Of a stretch of 64,000 bases of DNA, positions 41,581-50,466 are shown in pieces (position 1 is the first letter of the stretch; the number at the start of each line of letters is the position of its first letter). This DNA is from UBA11524 sp963642705 (GTDB lineage: Bacteria; Bacillota; Clostridia; Christensenellales; Aristaeellaceae), in assembly GCA_963642705.1 (NCBI GenBank), contig CAVIHU010000002.1, positions 62,001-126,000 of the forward strand, read 5' to 3'. The position numbers and the translations under genes were made by a program. Under the pieces are notes generated by a model. It did not search any database, was not told the DNA's origin, and worked only from the letters and a program-made list of their open reading frames with translations.

Positions 41581-42537
41581 ATGGAAACAACGATGAAGCG
41601 TCATGGCAAGGTGCAGATCGCGCATGACGGACACAACAACAAGATTCGCCGCTCTGCAGGCGACATCATCTTTGACGTATTCCTGTACATCCTCTTTGGT
41701 ATATTCACGCTGCTGTGCGTGTTCCCGTTCTACTACCTGTTCATCAACACCATTTCCAGCAACGACGCGGTAACGAGCGGCCTTGTCAACTTCTGGCCGA
41801 TTGGCGTCCACTTCCAGAACTACATCGCACTGCGTGATGTAGCGGATCTTGGCTCCTCCATTATCGTCACCGTCGCCCGTACCATCATCGGCACGGCGCT
41901 GATGGTTATTGTCAGTGCGTGGGCAGGTTATCTGGTCACGAAGCAAAAGATGTGGCACCGTTCGCTGATGTACCGCGCACTTGTCATCACCATGTACTTC
42001 AACGCCGGTCTGATTCCGTGGTACATGAACATGCTGATGCTGGGTCTGACGAACAACTTCCTCGCGTACATTCTGCCGGGCATGATCGCACCGTACAACA
42101 TCATCCTCGTCAAGACGTATATCGAGTCGATTCCTGCCTCGCTGGAGGAATCAGCAGTCATCGACGGTGCAAACACGCCGATTGTCTTCGTGAAGATCAT
42201 CCTGCCGCTGTCTGTGCCGATTCTGGCGACCATTGCAATTTTCGGCGCCGTCGGCAACTGGAATTCCTTCCAGGATTCGCTGCTGCTGATGTCCTCCAAG
42301 CCGGAGCTGTACACCCTGCAGCATCGCCTGTATGTTTACCTGAACCAGTCCTCGAACCTGCAGGCGCTTGTCAGCGGTTCGGGCGGTCTGTCCACGCAGG
42401 CGGCGGAGAATATGCTCAGCTCCCGTGTTGTCAAGTACACGGTTGCCATGGTTTCCATCATCCCGATCCTGTTGGTTTACCCCTTCATGCAGCGCTTCTT
42501 CGTCAAGGGCATCATGCTTGGCGCTGTGAAGGGCTGA
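41581..42537 (+). CDS. LplC/YtcP-type sugar ABC permease
   Basis: 318 residues, six helices, the second membrane subunit. The core shows VFPFYYLFINTISSN, the EAA loop ESAVIDGANTPIVFVKIILP near residue 197, and the C-terminal FMQRFFVKGIMLGAVKG end that is almost invariant in the YtcP/LplC class. ATG 41581 follows GGGGTGGAG; an in-frame ATG at 41479 falls inside the previous gene and is rejected. Cotranscribed with the larger permease. Downstream 248 bases separate it from the binding protein, with a repeat-like block (about 42575-42632) in which GGGGGC and GCCCCC arms could pair. Confidence 0.9.
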   Translation: METTMKRHGKVQIAHDGHNNKIRRSAGDIIFDVFLYILFGIFTLLCVFPFYYLFINTISSNDAVTSGLVNFWPIGVHFQNYIALRDVADLGSSIIVTVARTIIGTALMVIVSAWAGYLVTKQKMWHRSLMYRALVITMYFNAGLIPWYMNMLMLGLTNNFLAYILPGMIAPYNIILVKTYIESIPASLEESAVIDGANTPIVFVKIILPLSVPILATIAIFGAVGNWNSFQDSLLLMSSKPELYTLQHRLYVYLNQSSNLQALVSGSGGLSTQAAENMLSSRVVKYTVAMVSIIPILLVYPFMQRFFVKGIMLGAVKG

Positions 42538-42784
42538 TTATTAGTGCGTCCATTCAAGCTGCGATACAGCGTTGCAGCATGGGGTGCACTGAAGGGGGCA
42601 TGGGGCGACCGAAAAGCCCCCTTGTCACCTCTGTCAACGCTGACCTTACGAAGAATAAGAATGCAGGGGCAATGGAACAGACAAAGTTCGCGGTTGCCTT
42701 CCGGCTGTGTCCGCACCAATTTCGGTTGACTGCATGTCTACGTGACATGCTTCAGTTTCACTACCAGAAAGGAGTGCATGAAAC

Positions 42785-44590
42785 ATGCGCAAATTCACCC
42801 GTCTGCTGGCCTTGATGATGGCTCTGACCATGCTTCTGGGCGTTATGCCTGCACTGGCGGAATCCACCACCGTGGATAATCCCTCCGGCATCCCGTACTA
42901 CTCTGTGTCGAGCGACATCTACGATATCATCGACATGGACGGCGATCCCATCCAGATTGAAGTCTACAGCCAGCTTGCAAACTACTCCGGTCGTCAGACT
43001 GGCTGGGGCACCACGCTGCTCAAGGACTTGTTCAATGTTGAACTCGTTATTATTCCTGAGCAGGACGGCACCTACCAGACCCGCACACAGGCCGGCAACC
43101 TCGGCGACATCGTCGTCTGGGGCAACAACGGCGACAACTACAAGCAGGCAATCAGCAACGGTCTGTTGCTGGAGTGGGACGAGGATGATCTTGCGGAGAC
43201 CTATGCGCCCTACATCTGGACGAACTATGCGGACGCGCTGGCTTCCAACCGTCAGGTATCCGAGGACGACGGAAACCTCTACGGCTTCGGCATGGACGTC
43301 GGCACCTCCCGCGGCGGTCACCGCTCCTTCATGTATTCCTGGGATCTCCGCTGGGATCTCTATTCTCAGCTGGGCTATCCGGAAATCAAAAATCTCGACG
43401 ACCTGATCGAGGTCTTCAAGCAGATGAAGGAAATTTGCCCGAAGGACGAGCTGGGCAACGAAACGTACGCCGCATCCCTGTGGCCTGACTGGGACGGCAA
43501 TCTCGTGATGTACGTCAAGGCAACGGCGACGGCGTACTACGGCTTCGACGAGCTGGGCTTCGGCCTCTACGATCCCAACACCGGCGATTACTACGATGCG
43601 CTGGACGAAAATGGTCCGTACATCGAGATGCTCCGCTTCTACAACAAGCTGTACCGCGAAGGTCTGCTTGATCCGAACTCCATGACCCAGACCTACGACG
43701 AGATGGGTCAGAAGGTCAAGGTCGGCGGCGTGTTCTGGGGCATCTTCAACTACGCTTCCTCCAGTGTTTACAACACCACCGCGCACCTCTCCGAGGGCAA
43801 GATGATGTACGCCCGTGTGCCGGACGAGGCTTCTCCGATCGTCTACGGGCTGTCCACGCTGGGCGGCAACCGTATCTGGTCCGTCGGCGCCAAGGCGGAA
43901 TATCCGGAGCTGTGCCTCGCTATCCTCGACTTCCTCGCAACGCCCGAAGGCTCTATGACGATGTGGTACGGTCCGCGTGGCCTGATGTGGGACTACGACG
44001 AGAACGGCGGCATGTACTTCACAGAGCTCGGCGATATGTGCAACAAGGATACCAAGCATGACCTGACCGGCGTGGAATGGACTTCTCCGTACACCGGCAA
44101 GACCTACACGCTTTCCGGCAACTTCAACGACGGCTGCATCCAGGCGAACAACACCACCTACACCAAGGACGCCATCAACCCCGACGGCAAGCTCGGCGAA
44201 GCCTTCAACAAGGATACCTGGGTGTCCGTGCAGAACGCTGTGTCCTACGCGATTCAGGAGGACTGGCGCAACTGGGCAAATGCAAGCCTTGCTGACATCT
44301 ACTTCGAGAACATCGGTCGTTACACCGTGATGCCTGATCTGCCCTACTCCGAGGCCAGCAAGGACGACACGCTGAAGGTCAAGTGGGAGCAGTGTGCAAA
44401 GAGCATCACCACGAACAGCTGGCTGGCGATTTACGCCAAAGCTGACGCCGAGTTCAACATGCATGTCCGCAACATGATCAATCAGTGCAACAGCTACGGC
44501 TATGAGGATTGCCTCGAATGGTCCAAGGGCGAAGCCGCGACGAAGTGGCGTCTGACCCAGGAAATCAATGAACTCGAGGTTTCAGAGTAA
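42785..44590 (+). CDS. Extracellular solute-binding protein of the LplA/YtcQ type
   Basis: 601 residues including a signal peptide (1-25, ending MPALAES). The mature protein has the two-lobed arrangement of large oligosaccharide-binding proteins and many aromatic and acidic surface residues. Firmicutes binding proteins are normally lipoproteins, but the signal peptide here has no lipobox cysteine, so it may be released or held by other contacts. RBS AAAGGAG is placed nine bases before ATG 42785. Partner of the two permeases upstream; separated from them by 248 bases, giving room for its own promoter (none clear). Ends in a strong terminator. Confidence 0.9.
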   Translation: MRKFTRLLALMMALTMLLGVMPALAESTTVDNPSGIPYYSVSSDIYDIIDMDGDPIQIEVYSQLANYSGRQTGWGTTLLKDLFNVELVIIPEQDGTYQTRTQAGNLGDIVVWGNNGDNYKQAISNGLLLEWDEDDLAETYAPYIWTNYADALASNRQVSEDDGNLYGFGMDVGTSRGGHRSFMYSWDLRWDLYSQLGYPEIKNLDDLIEVFKQMKEICPKDELGNETYAASLWPDWDGNLVMYVKATATAYYGFDELGFGLYDPNTGDYYDALDENGPYIEMLRFYNKLYREGLLDPNSMTQTYDEMGQKVKVGGVFWGIFNYASSSVYNTTAHLSEGKMMYARVPDEASPIVYGLSTLGGNRIWSVGAKAEYPELCLAILDFLATPEGSMTMWYGPRGLMWDYDENGGMYFTELGDMCNKDTKHDLTGVEWTSPYTGKTYTLSGNFNDGCIQANNTTYTKDAINPDGKLGEAFNKDTWVSVQNAVSYAIQEDWRNWANASLADIYFENIGRYTVMPDLPYSEASKDDTLKVKWEQCAKSITTNSWLAIYAKADAEFNMHVRNMINQCNSYGYEDCLEWSKGEAATKWRLTQEINELEVSE

Positions 44591-44600
44591 CCCAAAACCC

Positions 44601-44631
44601 AAAAGAGTGCGCAGCGATGCGCACTCTTTTT
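44601..44631 (+). terminator. Strong intrinsic terminator after the solute-binding protein
   Basis: AAAAGAGTGCGCA (44601-44613), loop GCGA, TGCGCACTCTTTT (44618-44630), continued by T. Thirteen-pair perfect stem, the clearest terminator in the window. Confidence 0.92.
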
Positions 44632-44812
44632 ATTTCATTGATACATGGAAAATGCATCCAAGGCATTCCAATGGGCGACGGAAGCCTTCGCCTGTCCTGC
44701 CTGCTGGTCGTCTCTGCGGAGGCGTCTGCCTGCAACGATAGATCAGGCGATGCTGCACAATTCGGCGGCACTGCTGAATATGCCTTTTGGTCATCTGCAT
44801 ACAGGAAAGTGC

Positions 44813-45889
44813 TTATCGGTGCCGTTCCTTAAATTCGTACAGCATCGCATCCGCCTTTGCCAGCACCTCTGCCTTGTCATCTCCGCCGGGGAAATAGTAC
44901 GCATAGCCATAGGAAACGGTCGGAATTGTCGGGTTTTCCTGCCTTGCAGCGCTAATCAGCCCAAGGAAATTCGTTGTCATCGAAGCGTACTGATTCCGTC
45001 TGCGCAGCACTGCCACGCAGAATTCATCGCCGCCGGTGCGGAAGCACAGCCCATGCGCGCCGTAAGCCTTGCGGATGCACTCCGCAACCGTCTGCAGGCA
45101 GATGTCGCCTGCATGATGCCCGTGCTTGTCGTTGACCTCCTTGAACAGGTCGATATCCAGCACGATGAACACTGCCGGACCATGCAGCCGCTCGAGAAAA
45201 TGGTCGTATCCGCGGCGATTCAGCAGCTCTGTCAGCCCGTCGGTCAGAAATAGCATGTCGCTGGAAAATTTCGAGAGCATCAGTGTCGCGATGGCAATGG
45301 TAATCCAGTCAATCTTGATGCTCGGAAAGATCAGCTGCGTCAGCAATCCCGCGATGACGAAGAAGGTCGCCCAAACGAGCTGCTTGCTGCCGGAAAACTG
45401 ATACGTCAGGCTGGCGATATACACCTGCACGAGGAAGAACGCGGCACTCAGCCCATAGGCGATGCTATAGAGGAAATAATGCGAGCCGTGATAGTACACG
45501 TTGTTCGCGTCAATATGAAAAATACAGCCTGACCATGCGGAGATGGTAATCAGAGTCGCATGCAGGAATGCAAAAAACATCACGGCACGCATAATGAATT
45601 TCGGACTTTTATGGATGACCGTACCGGCGACAACGCCGATGAGCGGTGCGATGCTTAGTTCAATCACCTTCACAAGGCGGTGCAGCGGAATGAGCGACGG
45701 ATCTGTGCCATCCAGCATGACGCCTGACCACTCGCATATCGTGCACAGCATAATCACCATATACAGCACGCGCAGATACCTCGTCTGACGCGTTTTTTTT
45801 GTGATGCCGTCATGGGTTGCCAAAAGCATAATTCCCATGGAGAAGATTGCCAGCACAATAGTAGCCGTATACATCTCTTTCATTTGCAT
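44813..45889 (-). CDS. Membrane diguanylate cyclase (GGDEF)
   Basis: 358 residues. Six to seven hydrophobic helices fill residues 5-205, resembling the 7TM sensory domains of bacterial signalling proteins. The GGDEF domain follows: LTDGLTELLNRRGYDHFL, DIDLFKEVNDKHGHHAGD, and the intact motif GGDEF at 286-290, so cyclic di-GMP synthesis is expected. No RxxD inhibitory site is at the usual place before the motif, so product inhibition may be weak. No EAL or HD-GYP partner is in the window. The N-terminal methionine cluster (MQMKEM) leaves the start uncertain by a few codons, and no clear ribosome site is seen. Signal sensed unknown. Confidence 0.88.
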   Translation of the reverse strand: MQMKEMYTATIVLAIFSMGIMLLATHDGITKKTRQTRYLRVLYMVIMLCTICEWSGVMLDGTDPSLIPLHRLVKVIELSIAPLIGVVAGTVIHKSPKFIMRAVMFFAFLHATLITISAWSGCIFHIDANNVYYHGSHYFLYSIAYGLSAAFFLVQVYIASLTYQFSGSKQLVWATFFVIAGLLTQLIFPSIKIDWITIAIATLMLSKFSSDMLFLTDGLTELLNRRGYDHFLERLHGPAVFIVLDIDLFKEVNDKHGHHAGDICLQTVAECIRKAYGAHGLCFRTGGDEFCVAVLRRRNQYASMTTNFLGLISAARQENPTIPTVSYGYAYYFPGGDDKAEVLAKADAMLYEFKERHR

Positions 45890-46039
45890 GTTCCATTGAC
45901 CGTCCTGCGGTCATCGTTGTCCTGCCCCGAAAGGAAGCCGATTCTTCCTTCAACTCTTTTTATCATACCATAATGCGCAGGACGTGAAAAGCAAGTTACA
46001 GGATTCGGTTGCGCAGTGTTGCCTTAACTTCCATTTTCG

Positions 46040-46068
46040 TTGATTTTCTTCCGTCTGTCTGCTATACT
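46040..46068 (+). promoter_or_regulatory. Promoter of the LOG-HAD-ATPase operon
   Basis: TTGATT (46040-46045), 17-base spacer, TATACT (46063-46068). The start codon is 22 bases downstream of the -10 and is preceded by GAGGAGGAT. Confidence 0.75.
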
Positions 46069-46089
46069 ATCCTCTGAGGAGGATGACAC

Positions 46090-46632
46090 ATGAACATCAC
46101 TGTTTTTCTCGGCTCGAATGAAGGAAACGACCCTGCGCTTGCCGCTGCGGTGCAGGAGCTCGGCGCATGGATTGCTCGGAACGGTCACCATCTGGTTTAC
46201 GGCGGCTCGCGCTCCGGTCTGATGGGGCGGCTGGCTGAAAGCGCACTGCAAGCAGGCGGATATGTGATCGGCGTTGAGCCGCAGTTTTTTATCGAACGCG
46301 CTGCGCAGCTTGAAGGGCTGACAGAGCTGATCGTCACGCGCGACATGGCGGAGCGCAAGGCGAAGCTGATGGCCTTGGGCGATGTGTTTGTAGCGTTTCC
46401 CGGCGGAACGGGCACGCTTGAGGAAATTGCCGAGGTTCTATCCTGCAATGCCATCGGGTTTCAGGATAAGCCTATCATCCTCTATAACCTGAACGGCTTT
46501 TATGAGGGATTGCGCACGCTGCTCAACCGCATGACGATGGAAGGCTTATCCACGCCCGAAAAGCAGCGTCAGATTGCCTTTGCGGATGATATGCCGCAGC
46601 TCCGGCAGCTTATTTCGGTTCATAGCAAATAA
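46090..46632 (+). CDS. LOG-family (TIGR00730) nucleoside-monophosphate phosphoribohydrolase
   Basis: 180 residues, Rossmann-type. The family motifs are YGGSRSGLMGRLAESAL at about 37-53 and PGGTGTLEEIAEVL near 103-116, the PGGxGTxxE loop that binds and hydrolyses the N-glycosidic bond of nucleoside monophosphates. Plant LOG enzymes activate cytokinins; bacterial members remove or recycle modified or damaged nucleotides. GAGGAGGATGACAC precedes ATG 46090. First gene of an apparent operon with the HAD phosphatase and P-type ATPase, 11 and 3 bases apart. Confidence 0.88.
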   Translation: MNITVFLGSNEGNDPALAAAVQELGAWIARNGHHLVYGGSRSGLMGRLAESALQAGGYVIGVEPQFFIERAAQLEGLTELIVTRDMAERKAKLMALGDVFVAFPGGTGTLEEIAEVLSCNAIGFQDKPIILYNLNGFYEGLRTLLNRMTMEGLSTPEKQRQIAFADDMPQLRQLISVHSK

Positions 46633-46643
46633 GGAGGTTCCGC

Positions 46644-47276
46644 ATGACGATCCTGTGGGACTGGAACGGCACGCTGCTCAGCGACGTACCGCTTGTTGTA
46701 AAGGTCAACAATGAGGTGTTCTCGCGTCACGGCTATCGCCTGACGAGCGTCGAGGAATACCGGCGCATTTTCCGTTTTCCCGTCAAGACGTATTATGACC
46801 AGATTGGCGTGTCAGATGAGGATTTTCCCATTGTCGCGAAGGAGTGGAACGAGGGCTATGTTGCGGATTTTGCGCTCGCCTCGCTCCATGAGCATGCTGC
46901 CGAGGCGCTCCGCCGCTTCCATGATGCCGGCTTCCGTCAGGCAATTGTTTCTGCAAGTCAGGTGAACCAGCTTCGCGCGCAGGTCACCCGTTTTCCGGTA
47001 CTGGACGGCATGTTTGACGCGGTGCTGGGCTTGAGCAACGTGTTCGCCGTGTCGAAGGTGGAGCTGGCGAAAAGCTACCTGCGTGATGCAGGACTTTCGC
47101 CGGAGAATACCGTGTTCATCGGCGATACGGATCATGATGCGGAAGCTGCACGCGCCATCGGCTGCCGTTGCCTGCTGATTTCCGGCGGACATCAGTGCGA
47201 TGAGGTGCTTTATACGGTGCCGGACGCGACCGTGCTGCCGTCACTGCTCGCTGCCGCTGATTATCTGGGGGCATGA
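46644..47276 (+). CDS. HAD-family phosphatase (phosphoglycolate-phosphatase-like)
   Basis: 210 residues. Motif I is DWNGTLLSD, in which Asp at position 6 is the nucleophile and Asn stands where most HAD phosphatases have the second Asp; this variant recurs in a subset of HAD proteins. Motif III Lys is likely in SKVELAKSYL, and motif IV is FIGDTDHDAEAARAIG. The cap (residues 15-80) is helical. RBS AAGGAGG is in place. In operon with the LOG-family gene; a nucleotide- or sugar-phosphate substrate is possible but not shown. Confidence 0.85.
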   Translation: MTILWDWNGTLLSDVPLVVKVNNEVFSRHGYRLTSVEEYRRIFRFPVKTYYDQIGVSDEDFPIVAKEWNEGYVADFALASLHEHAAEALRRFHDAGFRQAIVSASQVNQLRAQVTRFPVLDGMFDAVLGLSNVFAVSKVELAKSYLRDAGLSPENTVFIGDTDHDAEAARAIGCRCLLISGGHQCDEVLYTVPDATVLPSLLAAADYLGA

Positions 47277-47279
47277 CAC

Positions 47280-49646
47280 ATGGCAAATTTGCTGAATATC
47301 CCGAACAAGCTGCCGGATGACTTCATCCCGACACCCTCAACCGGTCTGACCGATGAGGAGGCATCGCATCGCAAGCCGAACGTCGCCCATCATCGTCCGG
47401 ACAAATCCACCCCGCAGATTCTCGCGGAGAACCTGTTCACCCCGTTCAATGGGTTGAATGCTGCGCTGGCGCTGTGTCTGGCGCTTGTCGCAAGCTGGCG
47501 GAACATGCTGTTTCTGGGCGTTGTCGTGTCGAACACGCTCATCGGCACGATTCAGGAGCTGCGTGCGCGTGCCACCATCCGGCGCTTGTCGCTGCTGAAC
47601 GCGCCGACCGCTCATGTCCGCCGGAACGGCACAGAGCGCACGTGTTCCCCTGAAGAACTCGCAGAAGGGGATCTCATCATTCTCCGCGCAGGAGACCAGA
47701 TCCCGGCGGATGCAATCGTCACCGAGGGCGCAGGGAGTGCAAACGAGTCCCTGCTGACCGGTGAAAGCACGCCTATCCGCAAGCATGCCGGCGATTGGCT
47801 GCTGTCCGGCAGCTATCTGCTGGAGGGCACGGTCACCGCGCAGCTGATTCATGTCGGCGATGACAGCTATGCCGCCCGATTGACGCGCTCTGCCAAGGAA
47901 ATCCGCCGCCCGAAGTCCGTGCTGATGACCGAGGTCAACCAGTTGATTCGTCTCGTCAGCGCCGCGCTGCTGCCCATCGGCGTGCTGCTGTTCTGCAAGC
48001 AGTATTTCCTGCTGAAGCTGCCGCTGACGCGCGCCGTCCCGACATCGGTCGCCGCGATGATTGGCATGATTCCCGAAGGGCTGATTCTGCTGATTTCCGT
48101 TGCGCTTACGGTTGGTGTTGTCAAGCTCGGACGCCGAAACACGCTTGTGCAGGAGCTCTACGGCATCGAAACGCTCTCGCGCGCGGATGTGCTCTGCCTG
48201 GACAAGACCGGCACCATCACAACCGGCCGGATGACGGTGCAGACGCTCGTGCCCGTTTCCGGAACGGAGGACACGCTGAAAGCTGCCTTGTCGCGCTTTC
48301 TGACTGCCAATGAGGAGCATTCCGGCACACTCGAGGCACTTCGCGCCGCAGTTGACCGCTTCGCGGATGAGCGCATTGCGGATGAGCGTATCGAATCAGA
48401 AAAGCCGCTTGCCGTTCTTCCTTTCTCGTCCGAGCGGAAAAAATCCGCCGTGTCCTTTGCTGACGGCATAACGCTGATTCTCGGCGCACCGACATTCGTG
48501 CTGGATGACAGATTGCTTTCCCCGCATCGCAGCCGCCTTGATGCCTACGCGAATCAGGGGCTGCGCGTGCTGGTGCTTGCCGAAGCGTCCGGCTGCGTCA
48601 ACGAAACCGATGCGCCGCCGGTGACGCGCGTACTCGGCTTTTGCCTGCTGACGGATGAAGTCCGCTCCTCTGCGCGTGAGACGCTCTCCTACTTCCGCGC
48701 ACAGGGCGTGCAGATCAAAATCATCAGCGGCGATGATGAAAAGACGGTCGCTGCGATTGCCAATAGAATCGGGCTGGCAGGGGAGGCGGTCGATGCCTCT
48801 ACGCTTTCGGACGATTCGCTGCTGGAGGCCTGCGAGCGCTGCATGGTGTTCGGACGCGTCACGCCAGACCGCAAGAAGGCGCTTGTCGAGGCGCTGAAGG
48901 CGCGCGGACATCATGTCGCCATGACCGGTGACGGCGTGAATGACATTCCTGCGCTGAAGGCGGCGGACTGTTCCATCGCGATGGCAGGCGGTTCAGATGC
49001 AACCCGTCAGGCGGCGCAGCTGACCCTGCTCGATGCCGATTTTGCCAGCATGCCGCTGATTGTCGCCGAGGGTCGCCGCGTTGTCGGCAACATCACGTGC
49101 GCCGCGTCGCTTTTCCTCGTCAAGACGCTTTATTCCTTCGTGCTGGCGTTGCTGACGCTGTTTCTGCCGGTCGAGTACCCGTTTCAGCCGATTCAGCTGA
49201 CGCTGATTTCCTCGCTGACCATTGGTCTGCCCGCATTCCTGCTGACGCTCGAGCCGAACACACAGCAGGTTCAAGGTAATTTCCTGCGTACGGTGCTGAA
49301 ACGCGCGATTCCCGGTGCAGCGGCGGTGTGCATTTGCTCGATGCTGTCGATGCTCTTCATCAACCTCGGCTGGACAACGGACGTCTGCAAGACGATTGCC
49401 GCGCTATGTACCGGCGCTATTGGGCTGATGATGCTCATCAGCGTATCCGTTCCGTTCACGGCGCTCCGTGTGGCGGTTTGTGTGCTGATGACGGCAGGCT
49501 TTGTGCTGGCAGTCTGCCTGTTTCGGCATGTGTTCTACTTCTCGCACATGACGCTTGCACAGTACGGCGCATTAGCGGCGCTGATCGTACTTGGCGCCGC
49601 CGTTATGCTGATAATGAACCGGCTGCTGAACAAAAAGCGGTCATAA
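47280..49646 (+). CDS. CtpE-like cation-transporting P-type ATPase
   Basis: 788 residues. Actuator motif TGES is at about 160-163, the phosphorylated Asp308 is in CLDKTGTITTG, and the hinge GDGVNDIPALKAADCSIAM is in the C-terminal half. The N-terminal membrane block NTLIGTIQELRARATIRRLSLLNAP and the stretch GMIPEGLILLISVALTVGVVKL resemble CtpE of mycobacteria, a calcium uptake ATPase; hence Ca2+ is the guess. It ends with six hydrophobic helices. No Cys-rich metal-binding domain at the N-terminus, which argues against a copper or zinc ATPase. Starts three bases after the HAD stop and is followed by a bidirectional terminator. Confidence 0.88.
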   Translation: MANLLNIPNKLPDDFIPTPSTGLTDEEASHRKPNVAHHRPDKSTPQILAENLFTPFNGLNAALALCLALVASWRNMLFLGVVVSNTLIGTIQELRARATIRRLSLLNAPTAHVRRNGTERTCSPEELAEGDLIILRAGDQIPADAIVTEGAGSANESLLTGESTPIRKHAGDWLLSGSYLLEGTVTAQLIHVGDDSYAARLTRSAKEIRRPKSVLMTEVNQLIRLVSAALLPIGVLLFCKQYFLLKLPLTRAVPTSVAAMIGMIPEGLILLISVALTVGVVKLGRRNTLVQELYGIETLSRADVLCLDKTGTITTGRMTVQTLVPVSGTEDTLKAALSRFLTANEEHSGTLEALRAAVDRFADERIADERIESEKPLAVLPFSSERKKSAVSFADGITLILGAPTFVLDDRLLSPHRSRLDAYANQGLRVLVLAEASGCVNETDAPPVTRVLGFCLLTDEVRSSARETLSYFRAQGVQIKIISGDDEKTVAAIANRIGLAGEAVDASTLSDDSLLEACERCMVFGRVTPDRKKALVEALKARGHHVAMTGDGVNDIPALKAADCSIAMAGGSDATRQAAQLTLLDADFASMPLIVAEGRRVVGNITCAASLFLVKTLYSFVLALLTLFLPVEYPFQPIQLTLISSLTIGLPAFLLTLEPNTQQVQGNFLRTVLKRAIPGAAAVCICSMLSMLFINLGWTTDVCKTIAALCTGAIGLMMLISVSVPFTALRVAVCVLMTAGFVLAVCLFRHVFYFSHMTLAQYGALAALIVLGAAVMLIMNRLLNKKRS

Positions 49647-49647
49647 A

Positions 49648-49683
49648 AAACGCGGTTGTCTCTTTTGCGAGGCAGCCGCGTTT
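49648..49683. terminator. Bidirectional terminator
   Basis: AAACGCGG (49648-49655) and CCGCGTTT (49676-49683) close the stem, with inner pairing of CTC/GAG. Lies between the ATPase and the convergent YjjG-like gene. Confidence 0.75.
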
Positions 49684-49685
49684 CG

Positions 49686-50366
49686 TTATCCGAGAAGGAG
49701 CTTCTCCGTGTCCATGAGGTCGCGTGTCACGTAGGTTGCCGTGTCGCACCCTTTTCTATGCCAGTCGATGAAAATGCTGTCGATGCCGGCGCGGTTCGCC
49801 GCAGGGATATCTGCTGTTTTGCTGTCGCCGAGCAGGACAGCCTCGCTGTGGTTCGTGCATCCGACGCTTTCCAGCGCATAGTCCACCAGACGCGGGTCGG
49901 GCTTGCTGACGCCCTTTTCGCTGGAGATGATGATGCCGTCCAGCAACGGCGTGAACGGGCATCTCCGCAGGCGATTGCGCTGAATGACGCTGTCGCCGTT
50001 GCTGATGAGTACGATTTTCATATGTTTGCGGACGTTTTCCAGAAACTCCACTGCATAGGGCATCAAATCCGCGTGCGTGCCGAGAAAATGGCAGTAGCGC
50101 AGTGCAACGCAGTCGCCGCTGACATTGCGAACGCCCAGCTCATCCAGCAGAAGCGCAAATCGCGCGATTTTCACCTGCGGATGGGTGATTTCACCGCGCT
50201 CGAGCTTTTTCCACAGGCTGTCGTTGATCGCGCTGTAGCGCTCGCAGACCGCGTTTGTCGGCTCAATGCCGCTCTCGGAGAGCGCTTCGCAGAGCGCTTG
50301 ATGCTCCGCTGCATGGAAGTCCATCAGGGTGTTATCGTTGTCGGTGAGGAGATAACGGTATCTCAT
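49686..50366 (-). CDS. YjjG-type HAD pyrimidine nucleotidase
   Basis: 226 residues. The first motif is LTDNDNTLMDF, matching the YjjG/5'-nucleotidase branch (DNDNTL) rather than the classic DxDGT. Motif II Ser/Thr in LISNGDS, the Lys in SEKGVSKPD and motif IV LLGDSKTADIPAANRAGID complete the HAD set. YjjG removes noncanonical pyrimidine nucleotides in Escherichia coli (known), so a housekeeping role is inferred. There is no good ribosome site at 50366 (AGGAGT 11 bases upstream). Just upstream is a copy of the dispersed repeat. Confidence 0.85.
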   Translation of the reverse strand: MRYRYLLTDNDNTLMDFHAAEHQALCEALSESGIEPTNAVCERYSAINDSLWKKLERGEITHPQVKIARFALLLDELGVRNVSGDCVALRYCHFLGTHADLMPYAVEFLENVRKHMKIVLISNGDSVIQRNRLRRCPFTPLLDGIIISSEKGVSKPDPRLVDYALESVGCTNHSEAVLLGDSKTADIPAANRAGIDSIFIDWHRKGCDTATYVTRDLMDTEKLLLG

Positions 50367-50398
50367 GCTTTTTTACTCCTGTATCGAAGATAGGAGCT

Positions 50399-50466
50399 GG
50401 AGCTTTGCCCCAAGCTCCATCAGAGGAGCTTCCTTTGAACTCCGCAAGGGAACTCCTGCCTCGATC
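50399..50466 (-). repeat. Dispersed GC-rich intergenic repeat, copy E
   Basis: GGAGCTTTGCCCCAAGCTCC and CCGCAAGGGAACTCCTGCCT align with the copy at 63927-64000. Same orientation. It fills the gap between the YjjG-like gene and the MBL gene, up to the MBL stop. Confidence 0.65.

Noticed and set aside
42761..44464. 567-residue open frame opposite the solute-binding protein
   Set aside because: Antisense shadow; Val/Asp/His-rich and without start signal.
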